Assembly (NCBI GenBank): GCA_038213375.1
Contig: JBBQTB010000004.1
Coordinates: forward strand, 1-64,000
DNA from: JAAUTT01 sp038213375
GTDB taxonomy: Bacteria > Bacteroidota > Bacteroidia > Bacteroidales > JAAUTT01
Reading direction: 5' to 3'
DNA length: 64,000 nucleotides
The first letter of the stretch is position 1, and the number at the start of each line of letters is the position of its first letter. The position numbers and the translations under genes were made by a program. Below, piece after piece: positions 16,897 through 25,611 of this stretch. Under the pieces are notes generated by a model, which was not told the DNA's origin, did not search any database, and worked only from the letters and a program-made list of their open reading frames with translations.

Positions 16897-17704
16897 AATA
16901 TTTCAATACCTGAGTATCGATGTAGCCATTGGAAGTTTAGGAAGTTCCATATTGGCAGTAAAAGTGATCGGCATAAAATTACCGGCATTTTACTGGCTTA
17001 TTCTTCCATTATGTGTTTGGATGATATACACTTTCGATCATTTACTTGATGGGTTAAAAGTCAAAGATAAAGCTACTATGGGAAGACACTATTTTCATTA
17101 TTTGCACCGAAAAACTATCACCGTTTTTCTTGTTCTTGCAGCAGCATTATCCATGGTGCTTATCATGTTAAATTTGGACAACCACATGATTTTTTATGGG
17201 TTTTTTATATATTTTCTCATTCTGTCATATACTTTATCTAATCATTTTGTGAACCGCATTTTTAAATTTTTCCCGAGAGAATTGATCATCACAATTGGTT
17301 ATATGGCCGGAACCTGGGGATTTGCGTTTTTGTCGAAATATCCATCCATCACGCATTCGGACATTTTAATTTTCTTAGATCATTTTTTAATTATTCTTTC
17401 CATCCCACTTCTGTATTCGATTTATGAGTATGAGGCCGATAGAGGGGATGGTTTTATTTCATTTGCTACCACATTTGGAATTAAAATTACAGGGGTTATT
17501 GCTTTTATCATTTTAACAATTTCTGTATCCGTTTCAACCTTGTATTTTGTTCTGAATGATCTTTATCCAGCCTTAATTCTATTTTCGATGGCAATGTGTT
17601 TGTTTACCATGATCATTTTTCAAAAAAAGCTTTCATCGAATGAGAATTATCGAATCATAGGAGATTCTGTTAATTTTTTACCTTTTCTACTTTTAATTAA
17701 ATAG
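16880..17704 (+). CDS. UbiA-like integral membrane protein
   Basis: The 274-aa protein is almost entirely membrane helices. Two short motifs recall the UbiA prenyltransferase family: IYTFDHLLDGLKVKD in the first third and IYEYEADRGDGFISF in the second half, at the places of the two Asp-rich, prenyl-diphosphate-binding motifs. The canonical NxxxDxxxD is not intact, so catalytic activity is uncertain. The start appears to be TTG, overlapping actF by 17 bases, with the SCO gene 13 bases downstream; it is clearly part of the operon. In many oxidase operons this place is taken by heme O synthase (also a UbiA protein); whether this one fills that role is inference. Confidence 0.6.
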   Translation: MNHIFKIFQYLSIDVAIGSLGSSILAVKVIGIKLPAFYWLILPLCVWMIYTFDHLLDGLKVKDKATMGRHYFHYLHRKTITVFLVLAAALSMVLIMLNLDNHMIFYGFFIYFLILSYTLSNHFVNRIFKFFPRELIITIGYMAGTWGFAFLSKYPSITHSDILIFLDHFLIILSIPLLYSIYEYEADRGDGFISFATTFGIKITGVIAFIILTISVSVSTLYFVLNDLYPALILFSMAMCLFTMIIFQKKLSSNENYRIIGDSVNFLPFLLLIK

Positions 17705-17717
17705 TTAACCAACTTTT

Positions 17718-18524
17718 ATGAAGACAGTAAAAATAATTTTAAGTTTGGCCTTGATTGTTCTAATTTTTGATGTCTCCCTGCTTAAGGCAAGCGGAGTTGC
17801 CAATAACGACAGTTTAGAAATTGGAATTATTGAACATTTGAATGAATATGTTCCGGGTAATATCTTGCTTGTGAATGAAAAGAAAGATACAGTTAACCTG
17901 AAAACGATTATTGATAAACCTACTGTGCTGTGTTTTGTTTATTTTGAGTGTCCAATGCTATGTTCACCCTTAATGAATGGATTGGCAGAAGTAATTGATA
18001 AAACTGACTTGAAGATCGGAAAAGATTATCAGGTAATTACCATTGGCTTTAATATTGAAGAACCGCTTTCCTTAGCTATTTCCAAGAAAAAGAATTATGT
18101 GTCGCACATGAAGAAAAAGGAAGCTGCCGATGGCTGGAAATTTTTTATTTCAGACAGTACCAATATCGCCAATGCAACCAACGCACTCGGTTTCAGATAC
18201 AAGCGGGCTGGTAATATTTTTCTGCATTCTGCAACCTTAATATTTATAAGCCCAAATGGTAAAATAACAAGATACCTTAACGGGACATATTTTCTGCCGT
18301 TTGAATTTAAAATGGGGATTGCCGAATCATCAAAAGGTGTTTCGGGACCTACCATCAACAAGCTTTTGCAATATTGTTACGGTTACGATACACAAGCAAA
18401 AAGGTATGTGCTAGATATTACTAAACTTGGAGGTGGTATGATTCTTTTGATACTATTAACTATCGTGTTTTTTCTCGTTTTTAAGCCTATGCTCCATAAG
18501 GTAAAACTAAAATCTAAAATATGA
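17718..18524 (+). CDS. SCO1/SenC copper chaperone (module 1)
   Basis: SCO proteins deliver copper to the CuA site of subunit II of cytochrome oxidase. The 268-aa protein has a signal peptide, the copper-binding CPMLC motif (Cys78, Cys82), and a downstream His in NIFLHSAT that completes the site. A C-terminal membrane helix (about 237-257) anchors it. It follows the UbiA-like gene by 13 bases and precedes coxA by 71 bases, just where a copper insertion factor is expected. A paralog serves the second oxidase at 26563-27339. Confidence 0.95.
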   Translation: MKTVKIILSLALIVLIFDVSLLKASGVANNDSLEIGIIEHLNEYVPGNILLVNEKKDTVNLKTIIDKPTVLCFVYFECPMLCSPLMNGLAEVIDKTDLKIGKDYQVITIGFNIEEPLSLAISKKKNYVSHMKKKEAADGWKFFISDSTNIANATNALGFRYKRAGNIFLHSATLIFISPNGKITRYLNGTYFLPFEFKMGIAESSKGVSGPTINKLLQYCYGYDTQAKRYVLDITKLGGGMILLILLTIVFFLVFKPMLHKVKLKSKI

Positions 18525-18530
18525 ATTTAT

Positions 18531-18554
18531 AAACCCCCAACCCCTTAAAAAAAA
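18531..18554. repeat. CCCC-rich dispersed motif, copy 1
   Basis: AAACCCCCAACCCCTTAAA lies between the SCO gene and coxA. Close relatives occur at 31082-31103 and 40365-40383. It is one member of a short intergenic repeat family. Confidence 0.5.
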
Positions 18555-18595
18555 GTATATATTTCTAATTATAAAAAGCTTAAAAAATTATTATT

Positions 18596-20191
18596 ATGAG
18601 CCAAACTTCTGTCAGTTATCTGGAATATCAAGGAAAATACAAAGGCATTTTGGGATGGATTCTATCCACAGATCATAAAAGGATAGGCCTTTTATATTTG
18701 TATACGATTGTGTCGTTCTTTTTGGTTGGTGCAACGTTGGGTTTGCTGATGAAATTGGAATTAATTGCACCAGGGAGAACCATTATGGATGCTCAAACCT
18801 ACAATGCTTTTTTTACCCTTCATGGCATAACCATGATATTTCTGGTGGTAATACCAGGCATTCCGGCAATTTTCGGCAATTTTTTTCTGCCAATTATGAT
18901 TGGGGCGAAAGATGTGTCCTTCCCAAGGCTAAATCTGCTTTCGTGGTGGCTATATGTTACAGGAGCTGCTATAGCAATTTCATCCCAATTTTTGGGATCC
19001 GGGCCACCGGATACCGGTTGGACTTTTTACGCACCTTATAGTTTAAGAGTGCCTACCAATGTGCTTTCGGCTGTGCTTGGCGCTTTTGTTCTTGGTTTTT
19101 CATCAATATTGACAGGGATTAATTTCATCACTACAATTCACCGAATGAAAGCTCCCGGCATGAAATGGATGAAAATGCCGTTATTCCCCTGGTCGCTATA
19201 TGCTACCGGTTGGATACAAATACTGGCAACGCCTATAATAGGTATCACCCTTTTAATGATTGTAGCTGAACGGCTTTTTAAAATAGGTTTTTTCGATCCC
19301 TCCTTGGGAGGTGATCCACTCCTCTATCAGCATTTGTTCTGGATATATTCTCATCCGGCAGTATACATCATGATTCTACCTGCTATGGGCGTGATATCGG
19401 AAATTATACCAACATTTGCACGAAAAACAATTTTTGGATACTCAGCTATTGTGATCTCTTCCTTCGGCATAGCTTTTATTGGATATTTTGTTTGGGGACA
19501 TCACATGTTTGCATCTGGTATGAGTGCCAGATCTCTTTGGTTCTTTTCATTGCTAACTTTTATTGTGGCTATTCCCAGCGCTATTAAGGTGTTCAACTGG
19601 GTGGCCACTTTGTACAAAGGTTCTATCAATGTTCAAACACCTTTATATTGGGCGATCTCGTTTATTTTTGTGTTTCTGATCGGGGGTTTATCAGGTTTGT
19701 TTCTGGGAAGTCTTGCCGTGGATGTTCATCTTACCGATACGGCCTTTGTGGTAGGCCATTTCCACTTTATTGTCTTCGGAGGAATGGGTTATGCCTTTAT
19801 GGCCGCTATTCATTATTGGTTTCCAAAGATTTACGGGCGTATGTACGATAAAAGTTGGGCAAATACCGGCTGGCTCATATTTTTTATGGGATTTTTGGCA
19901 CTTTATTTTACAATGTTTTATCTGGGTATGAAAGGTCAACCCCGCAGGACGTATGATTATTTTGAGGAATACCATTCCGGCAATATTGTTTCTTCTTTAG
20001 GCGCTATTGTTATGCTATTCGGGCTCGCTATTATTATTATAAATTTGGTTCGCTCGGCACGGCATGGCGAAAAAGCACCGGCGGATCCCTGGGGTGGAAA
20101 AACACTGGAGTGGACTGTTCCATCTCCACCACCGATTGAAAATTTTGAGGAAATACCTGAAATTACTCATGACCCTTATGATTATAAATAA
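18596..20191 (+). CDS. coxA: caa3-type cytochrome oxidase subunit I (module 1)
   Basis: This is the heme-copper catalytic subunit, reducing O2 and pumping protons. The 531-aa protein has twelve expected helices and the standard metal-ligand stretches. It carries YSHPAVY (Tyr251-Tyr257) in place of the Glu-containing motif of mitochondrial-type enzymes; this is the signature of A2-type oxidases such as caa3 of Rhodothermus and Thermus. His253-Tyr257 would be the cross-linked pair. The K-channel Lys is in PSAIKVFNW. The C-terminus has the family-typical tail with EWTVPSPPPIENF. Gene order I-III-IV-II matches the second module exactly. Confidence 0.97.
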   Translation: MSQTSVSYLEYQGKYKGILGWILSTDHKRIGLLYLYTIVSFFLVGATLGLLMKLELIAPGRTIMDAQTYNAFFTLHGITMIFLVVIPGIPAIFGNFFLPIMIGAKDVSFPRLNLLSWWLYVTGAAIAISSQFLGSGPPDTGWTFYAPYSLRVPTNVLSAVLGAFVLGFSSILTGINFITTIHRMKAPGMKWMKMPLFPWSLYATGWIQILATPIIGITLLMIVAERLFKIGFFDPSLGGDPLLYQHLFWIYSHPAVYIMILPAMGVISEIIPTFARKTIFGYSAIVISSFGIAFIGYFVWGHHMFASGMSARSLWFFSLLTFIVAIPSAIKVFNWVATLYKGSINVQTPLYWAISFIFVFLIGGLSGLFLGSLAVDVHLTDTAFVVGHFHFIVFGGMGYAFMAAIHYWFPKIYGRMYDKSWANTGWLIFFMGFLALYFTMFYLGMKGQPRRTYDYFEEYHSGNIVSSLGAIVMLFGLAIIIINLVRSARHGEKAPADPWGGKTLEWTVPSPPPIENFEEIPEITHDPYDYK

Positions 20192-20250
20192 TACTGGCTG
20201 CGGGCTGCAGGATAAGATTCAACCGGCAACTGTAATTTAAACCGAACAAC

Positions 20251-20862
20251 ATGGAACATACCTTAACCATACAACACCGTGATGATGATGCCTCGAGAAT
20301 AGGAATGTGGCTGTTTATTTTTACTGAATTATTTTTATTTGCAGGCCTCTTTCTTGTTTTCGCAGTTTACAGAGTTAAATACTACGAAGGGTTTCACCTT
20401 GCAGCAAAGGAATTAAATGTTACCGTGGGAACCATAAATTCCATCATCCTTTTATTTAGTGGAATGACCATGGGAATTGCATATTTAGCCATTCAGAAGG
20501 CAAAAAATATGCTAACATTAGCCATGCTGGGTATAACAATTTTGCTGGGTATTATTTTTTTGGTGAATAAATATTTTGAATGGAGTGTTAAGTTCGAACA
20601 CGGATTATATCCCGGATCGCCTGAATTAATTAGTCTGAGTAAAGGAGATGTGATGTTTTTCGGTTTATATTTTTTCATGACCGGCTTACATGCGCTGCAC
20701 CTCATTGCCGGCCTCATTCTTATTGTAATTGTGTTTGCGGCTGTTATCAGAGGTCGTGTTCATTCCACAAAATATGCTTTACTGGAAAATTGCAGCTTGT
20801 ACTGGCACTTAGTCGATTTAGTATGGCTTTTCCTATTTCCACTATTTTACCTTATAAATTAA
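20251..20862 (+). CDS. coxC: caa3-type cytochrome oxidase subunit III (module 1)
   Basis: Subunit III supports assembly and proton uptake of the oxidase. The 203-aa protein has five hydrophobic segments, beginning RIGMWLFIFTELFLFAGLF and ending with SLYWHLVDLVWLFLFPLFYL, the family signature. It starts 59 bases after coxA and its stop codon overlaps the start of the subunit IV gene (TAATG). Confidence 0.96.
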   Translation: MEHTLTIQHRDDDASRIGMWLFIFTELFLFAGLFLVFAVYRVKYYEGFHLAAKELNVTVGTINSIILLFSGMTMGIAYLAIQKAKNMLTLAMLGITILLGIIFLVNKYFEWSVKFEHGLYPGSPELISLSKGDVMFFGLYFFMTGLHALHLIAGLILIVIVFAAVIRGRVHSTKYALLENCSLYWHLVDLVWLFLFPLFYLIN

Positions 20863-21155
20863 TGATGATGGAACCAATTAAAAAGAAGATTGAAGGTTAC
20901 AGGTTATACATGATCACCTTCACCCTGCTATCGATACTTACGTTAATCGCGGTTTGGCTAACTCATGTAAAGTTTGCTCCTCCGCTTGTAATAGGATTAA
21001 TTATGCTTATTGCGGCAATACAGGCTATAATTGTACTTTTTTATAATATGCATTTAAAGTTTCAGGATAAAATACTCACCATATTTGTAGGGTTGATATT
21101 CTCTTTAATCTTTTTATTGATTATTGTTACGATGCTGGATTTTGTTTACCGTTAA
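20862..21155 (+). CDS. caa3 oxidase small subunit IV (module 1)
   Basis: The small membrane subunit IV of heme-copper oxidases stabilises the complex. The protein starts at one of three consecutive ATG codons (20862, 20865, 20868) directly at the coxC stop, giving 95-97 aa. It has three hydrophobic segments, with VWLTHVKF and LFYNMHLKFQDK typical of the family. Frame overlap indicates translational coupling with coxC. coxB follows after ten bases. Confidence 0.88.
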   Translation: MMMEPIKKKIEGYRLYMITFTLLSILTLIAVWLTHVKFAPPLVIGLIMLIAAIQAIIVLFYNMHLKFQDKILTIFVGLIFSLIFLLIIVTMLDFVYR

Positions 21156-21165
21156 AATCTGAACT

Positions 21166-22098
21166 ATGTTTTCCGGAGCTTCTAATTTTGTAAATAGTGT
21201 CGACAGACTAACGCTGTTAATTTTTCTTATATCGCTGTTCTTTCTGGTGGCCATCACTGCCACCATGATCTATTTTGTTTTTCGGTATAATATGAAACGA
21301 AATCCAAAATCGGAACATATCGAGGGTAATTTAACACTTGAAATAGTGTGGACAATTATTCCATTAATCCTTGTCGGTTTCATGTTTATCTATGGCTGGA
21401 GGGATTGGAAAATGATGAAAAGTCCTCCAAAGAATGCTTTTACTATTAAAAGTAACGCCCGAATGTGGAGCTGGTCGTTTTCGTATCCGAATGGAAAAGT
21501 AACTGATACCTTGTTTGTTCCCATGAATAAGCCCGTTATTATCAATGTTAATTCATCGGACGTCATTCATAGCCTGTATATCCCTGCCTTTAGAGTGAAG
21601 CAGGATGTAGTTCCCGGAAATAAGAATTTTTTATGGTTTATTGCCCAGAAAGAAGGAACGTATGATTTATTTTGCGCTGAATATTGTGGTTTACGACATT
21701 CTTATATGAATACTGCTGTTGTGGCTATGCCCCAAAAGGTTTTCAACAAATGGTACACCGATACTGCGGCAGTGGCAAAAGTTTCAGCTACAGGTAAACT
21801 AATATTACCAGGTTTGGCAATTATTAAACGAAATGGCTGCACAGCATGTCATTCATTTGATGGATCAAAAATCGTTGGCCCTTCTTTCAAGGGTATCTAT
21901 GGCGAAAAAACGATAGTGGTTGTTAACGGCAAAGAGCAACAGGTAACGGTTGACGACGATTATATTCTGGAATCAATTTACGATCCAAATGCAAAGGTTC
22001 TAAAGGGATATCAACCAAGCCTGATGCAGCCTTATAAAGATTTAATCAGTAAGGATGAAGTAAAAAAAATTGCTGAGTATATTAAGTCGCTGAAATAA
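21166..22098 (+). CDS. coxB: caa3-type cytochrome oxidase subunit II with fused cytochrome c (module 1)
   Basis: Subunit II receives electrons at its CuA centre. The 310-aa protein has two N-terminal membrane helices, a cupredoxin domain with HSLYIPAF and the CuA ligands in CAEYCGLRHSYM (Cys170, Cys174, His178, Met181), and a C-terminal cytochrome c domain with CTACH (Cys225-His229). The fused heme makes this a caa3 enzyme. It ends the first respiratory operon and faces the collagen-like gene on the opposite strand. Confidence 0.97.
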   Translation: MFSGASNFVNSVDRLTLLIFLISLFFLVAITATMIYFVFRYNMKRNPKSEHIEGNLTLEIVWTIIPLILVGFMFIYGWRDWKMMKSPPKNAFTIKSNARMWSWSFSYPNGKVTDTLFVPMNKPVIINVNSSDVIHSLYIPAFRVKQDVVPGNKNFLWFIAQKEGTYDLFCAEYCGLRHSYMNTAVVAMPQKVFNKWYTDTAAVAKVSATGKLILPGLAIIKRNGCTACHSFDGSKIVGPSFKGIYGEKTIVVVNGKEQQVTVDDDYILESIYDPNAKVLKGYQPSLMQPYKDLISKDEVKKIAEYIKSLK

Positions 22099-22108
22099 CT
22101 ATAGTTGA

Positions 22109-22157
22109 ACACAAAGACCCAAAGAAATCAGGTGAAAATTCTTTCGTGTCTTTGTGG
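22109..22157. terminator. Hairpin between convergent coxB and collagen-like gene
   Basis: CACAAAGAC (22110-22118) pairs with GTCTTTGTG (22148-22156), and inside it AAAGAA pairs with TTCTTT. It lies between two convergent genes and may serve both. No strong T-tract is present. Confidence 0.5.
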
Positions 22158-22177
22158 ATTCGTGTTTAGTGCTGCCT

Positions 22178-22825
22178 TTATTTTGAAATATTCAACGCGT
22201 TGCAAACCTGATCGTAGGTAATTGCTTTATAATCGACTCTAGCCGATTTAAGGGATGTAGCGTTATCCCTGTTAGCAATAGTACCCGCTGTTCCCCCAGG
22301 GATAATGATATACCTAAACGAATGGTTAATTGCTAAGGTTGAATATGTATTTAAACTATTCACAAAATTAATGCGAATGTTTCCTAAAGTCGCGAGGCCC
22401 GACCACGTGTCTTCCTGGGTACTGCCCGAAATATAAGTCAATGAAATGGGCAATTTTGATACTTGGTCCGTTGGCCAAATTACGGGAGTGTATCCATTGA
22501 GTTTTCCATAAACAATAATCTCCCCTTTATCAAGGATGTCCTGAGTAATTCCTGGTGCAGCTTGATTAAAATCAAGATGCGTCATGCCAAAAACTGTGGT
22601 TTTGGTCCAGATATTTGGAGTAAACCAAGCTGAATAAGTAACATTTACGATACCAGAAGGCCCTGTTGCACCTGTCGCACCAGTTGCTCCGGCAGCGCCT
22701 GCTGGGCCTGCTGGACCCGCTGGACCTGTTTTGGTACATGAATAACTAATTGCAATGATAACAATAAAAAGCATAGCCAGCATTTTCGTAGCCTTGAAAG
22801 GGGTGTTAAACATTTGTTCCTTCAT
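22178..22825 (-). CDS. Collagen-like lipoprotein
   Basis: The 215-aa protein has a signal peptide ending in the lipobox ISYSC (about residue 30), then a G-x-y repeat segment GPAGPAGPAGAAG and GATGATGATGPSG (about 34-60), and then a C-terminal domain rich in beta-forming residues that I do not recognise. The collagen-like part would trimerise. Such lipoproteins are common in Bacteroidota; their role is unknown. It is on the opposite strand between the two respiratory modules, with no visible partner. Confidence 0.8.
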   Translation of the reverse strand: MKEQMFNTPFKATKMLAMLFIVIIAISYSCTKTGPAGPAGPAGAAGATGATGATGPSGIVNVTYSAWFTPNIWTKTTVFGMTHLDFNQAAPGITQDILDKGEIIVYGKLNGYTPVIWPTDQVSKLPISLTYISGSTQEDTWSGLATLGNIRINFVNSLNTYSTLAINHSFRYIIIPGGTAGTIANRDNATSLKSARVDYKAITYDQVCNALNISK

Positions 22826-23230
22826 AATTAAATTTTAAGGGTTAAACAATACATTATAATTTCTAGATGGAGATATTATCAATGCTTTAAAAACAAAGGC
22901 TTTAATTAAATGTTAAAGTTTCATTTCAAAATTGGAATACAAGTCGCTTAATTCTTCTTTTAGTATAAACAATAAATTGACTTATCAAATTGCAAATAAT
23001 GAACTTATATCATATACTAAAAGAATAATTTTTAAATAATAAATGACATTAAAAACATAATTTCTCAAAAAACATAATTGGGCTAAACATTTCGTACTAT
23101 TTAATACTTTTAGCTTTGGAATTAGTGCCATCAAGGTTACGGTATTGAAATGGAAAGCATAAAAAATATCGAAGAAATTGACATTTTTTATTATATTTGA
23201 AACAATACGTATTTAACACATCATTACCCG
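22826..23230. other. Divergent intergenic region before respiratory module 2
   Basis: No gene is seen in these 405 A+T-rich bases. A perfect 13-bp inverted repeat, TTCTTTTAGTATA (22955-22967) with its complement at 23013-23025, has arms 45 bases apart. TATATTTG at 23192-23199 is a possible -7 box for the Fe-S gene, with a predicted start near 23206; no good -33 box accompanies it. Confidence 0.4.
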
Positions 23231-24172
23231 ATGGAGGAACACAAAGAAGACAAAACTAAATCGTCGCGAAGGAAGTTTTTACAAAATGTTGGATTGGCAG
23301 GCACTGGCGCCTTAGCAGCAGGAGCGGCTATTTATTCCGGTAGCCATTATGAAGGGTCAAAAAATAAATCAGAAAAAACAATACGAGTTTTAACATCCGA
23401 CAATAAAATTGCAGAAGTAAACATCGATTCATTGAAATTTGTGAACAGATCCGAATTGGCTAACAATCAACTTAGTGGCAGAGAAGGAATTAAGGATCGC
23501 CGGTGGGTAATGATCATCGATCTGGCCAAGTGCCGCAACGCCCGTAAGTGTGTTTCGGCTTGTCAGTCGGCTCACCATTTAAAACCCGAGCAATACCATA
23601 TAAATACATTGCAAATGCAGGATTCAGAGCATACTGCGCCCTATTTTATGCCCAAACCCTGCATGCATTGCGACAATCCGCCATGCGTATCGGTTTGTCC
23701 GGTAGATGCAACTTTCAAACGAGCCGATGGAGTTGTTCTTATTGATAATGAACGTTGCATTGGTTGTAGGTTTTGCATGGCTGCATGTCCCTACTCGGCC
23801 CGTTCGTTCAATTGGCTTGAACCAAAGTTGTTTGAAGAAGATACGGATAAGGTTTATAATGTGGAATTAAATGTTCCACAAAAGAAAGGCACAATTACAA
23901 AATGTTTATTCAGTTCCGACCGCATCAGAGAAGGTAAACTTCCTTATTGTGTTTCTTCGTGTCCCAATGGTGTATATTATTTTGGAGACGAAAATGAAGA
24001 CGCTGTAACCAATGGTACCACAAAAGAAACAGTTCGGTTAAGTAAATTATTGCGTGACAACGGTGGGTATCGTTTAATGGAACAACTTGGAACTAAGCCC
24101 AGAGTTTATTACCTTCCTCCAAAAAATAGATTATTCCCATTTCCGGAAGATCAAAAAACAGAAGGAGTATAA
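23231..24172 (+). CDS. Small periplasmic Fe-S protein (ActB/NrfC-like), module 2
   Basis: The 313-aa protein has a Tat signal (SRRKFLQN then GLAGTGALAAGA) and a four-motif ferredoxin domain like the C-terminal part of ActB, but no molybdopterin-like domain. Motifs II and III are complete (CMHCDNPPCVSVCP, CIGCRFCMAACP). Motif I reads CRNARKCVSAC, with Ala where the second Cys should be. Motif IV reads CLFS...CVSSC, with Ser where the second Cys should be. So two of the four clusters lack one ligand and may be [3Fe-4S] or missing. It is the first gene of the second module, before the NrfD-like gene; electrons should pass from quinol via it to the cytochrome c at 25612. Confidence 0.88.
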   Translation: MEEHKEDKTKSSRRKFLQNVGLAGTGALAAGAAIYSGSHYEGSKNKSEKTIRVLTSDNKIAEVNIDSLKFVNRSELANNQLSGREGIKDRRWVMIIDLAKCRNARKCVSACQSAHHLKPEQYHINTLQMQDSEHTAPYFMPKPCMHCDNPPCVSVCPVDATFKRADGVVLIDNERCIGCRFCMAACPYSARSFNWLEPKLFEEDTDKVYNVELNVPQKKGTITKCLFSSDRIREGKLPYCVSSCPNGVYYFGDENEDAVTNGTTKETVRLSKLLRDNGGYRLMEQLGTKPRVYYLPPKNRLFPFPEDQKTEGV

Positions 24173-24285
24173 CTTTTGTCCACAACGTCAGTTAACAAAT
24201 ATTTAAGCCATCCCGAATGCAGGGTTTGGGGTTAACTGAAAAATACTTAATTTAACGGCAATCAAATAGCCATGTTAACTAACAT

Positions 24286-25593
24286 ATGGAAACTAACAAA
24301 CAAACTGAAAAAATCACCCTTGATTTACTTCGATCGGTGGGTATTACCAAAGGTTTTATTATATGGATGACGTTTCTTCTCACTTCCTTTGCCGCCTGCA
24401 TGTATGCTTACTCAATACAGCTTAGAACAGGACTTGGTGTTACGGGTTTGGGCGATTATATATCGTGGGGAATGTACATTTCAAATTTCGTTTTTTTTGT
24501 TGCTTCAAGCCTTATCGGGATGCTGATAAGTGCAGTACTTGGCTTGGCAGGTGTCAAATGGATTACTCCCCTTACACGAATTGCTGAAATTATTGCATTG
24601 GCTTTCGCTGCTGTTGCCGGTTTAATCATTGTTTCGGACATGGGTAGGCCGGACAGACTGTTATACGTTTTTACCCATGCACGACTTCAATCACCCATTC
24701 TTTGGGATGTAACCGTGGTTACAACCTATGTAGTAATCAGTGCATTACTATTGTACCTACCTATGATACCCGATATATCCATTTGTCATCAACGGTTAAA
24801 AAACGCTCCAAAATGGCAACGACTTATCTATAAAATATTGTCGTTAAACTGGACAGGAAATGCAAAACAGATTGAGATAATTGAGAAATCGGTTCGAATT
24901 CTTCTGGTATTGATTGTACCCGTAGCATTAGCCATTCATACAGTAACATCATGGCTGTTTGCATCCACAACACGCACAGGTTGGAACAGTTCTATATTTG
25001 GACCTTACTTTGTTACCGGAGCTTTTGTTGCCGGAGCAGCCACAGTGATTATCGCCATGTTTTTCTTTCGACAAAATTACAAATTGCAGGAATACATCAC
25101 CGATGAGCATTTTGACAAAATGGGAAAATTACTGGTTTTAGTTTCGTTGGTGTACTTGTATTTTAATATCAACGAGTTTTTAGTGCCGGCATACAAACAG
25201 GAAAAAGCTGATGCACATCATTTACATGAACTTTTTGCAGGCAGATACGCGATCATGTTTTGGATGGCTCAAATGTTTGGGTTAATTCTACCTATCATAC
25301 TATTGCTTTTTAAACAGATGCGAAGGGCTTTACCGATGTTATTAATTGGTCTGTCGGTATTTATTGCTTCATGGTTTAAGCGTTACCTCATCGTAGTTCC
25401 GACAATTGAAAACCCATTCCTACCCATACAAAATGTACCTGAGAGCTTCAAATTTTATACACCAACCATTATCGAAACAGCAATTACACTGGCTTCGTTT
25501 ATCTTGGTGCTTATCATTATTACAGTTCTCTCTAAAATCTTCCCGGTAATTCCGGTTTTGGAAACAATTCACGAAAAGGAAACCAATAAATAG
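24286..25593 (+). CDS. NrfD/PsrC-like quinol-oxidising membrane protein, module 2
   Basis: The 435-aa protein has about ten hydrophobic segments of the NrfD/PsrC family and resembles ActC, with YISWGMYISNFVFFVASS and DMGRPDRLLYVFTHARLQSP matching family motifs. It would oxidise quinol and pass electrons to the Fe-S protein encoded 113 bases upstream. The cytochrome c gene starts 18 bases downstream. No ActA, ActD or ActF homolog accompanies it. Confidence 0.92.
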   Translation: METNKQTEKITLDLLRSVGITKGFIIWMTFLLTSFAACMYAYSIQLRTGLGVTGLGDYISWGMYISNFVFFVASSLIGMLISAVLGLAGVKWITPLTRIAEIIALAFAAVAGLIIVSDMGRPDRLLYVFTHARLQSPILWDVTVVTTYVVISALLLYLPMIPDISICHQRLKNAPKWQRLIYKILSLNWTGNAKQIEIIEKSVRILLVLIVPVALAIHTVTSWLFASTTRTGWNSSIFGPYFVTGAFVAGAATVIIAMFFFRQNYKLQEYITDEHFDKMGKLLVLVSLVYLYFNINEFLVPAYKQEKADAHHLHELFAGRYAIMFWMAQMFGLILPIILLLFKQMRRALPMLLIGLSVFIASWFKRYLIVVPTIENPFLPIQNVPESFKFYTPTIIETAITLASFILVLIIITVLSKIFPVIPVLETIHEKETNK

Positions 25594-25611
25594 CCTGAAA
25601 AAGAATTTTTT

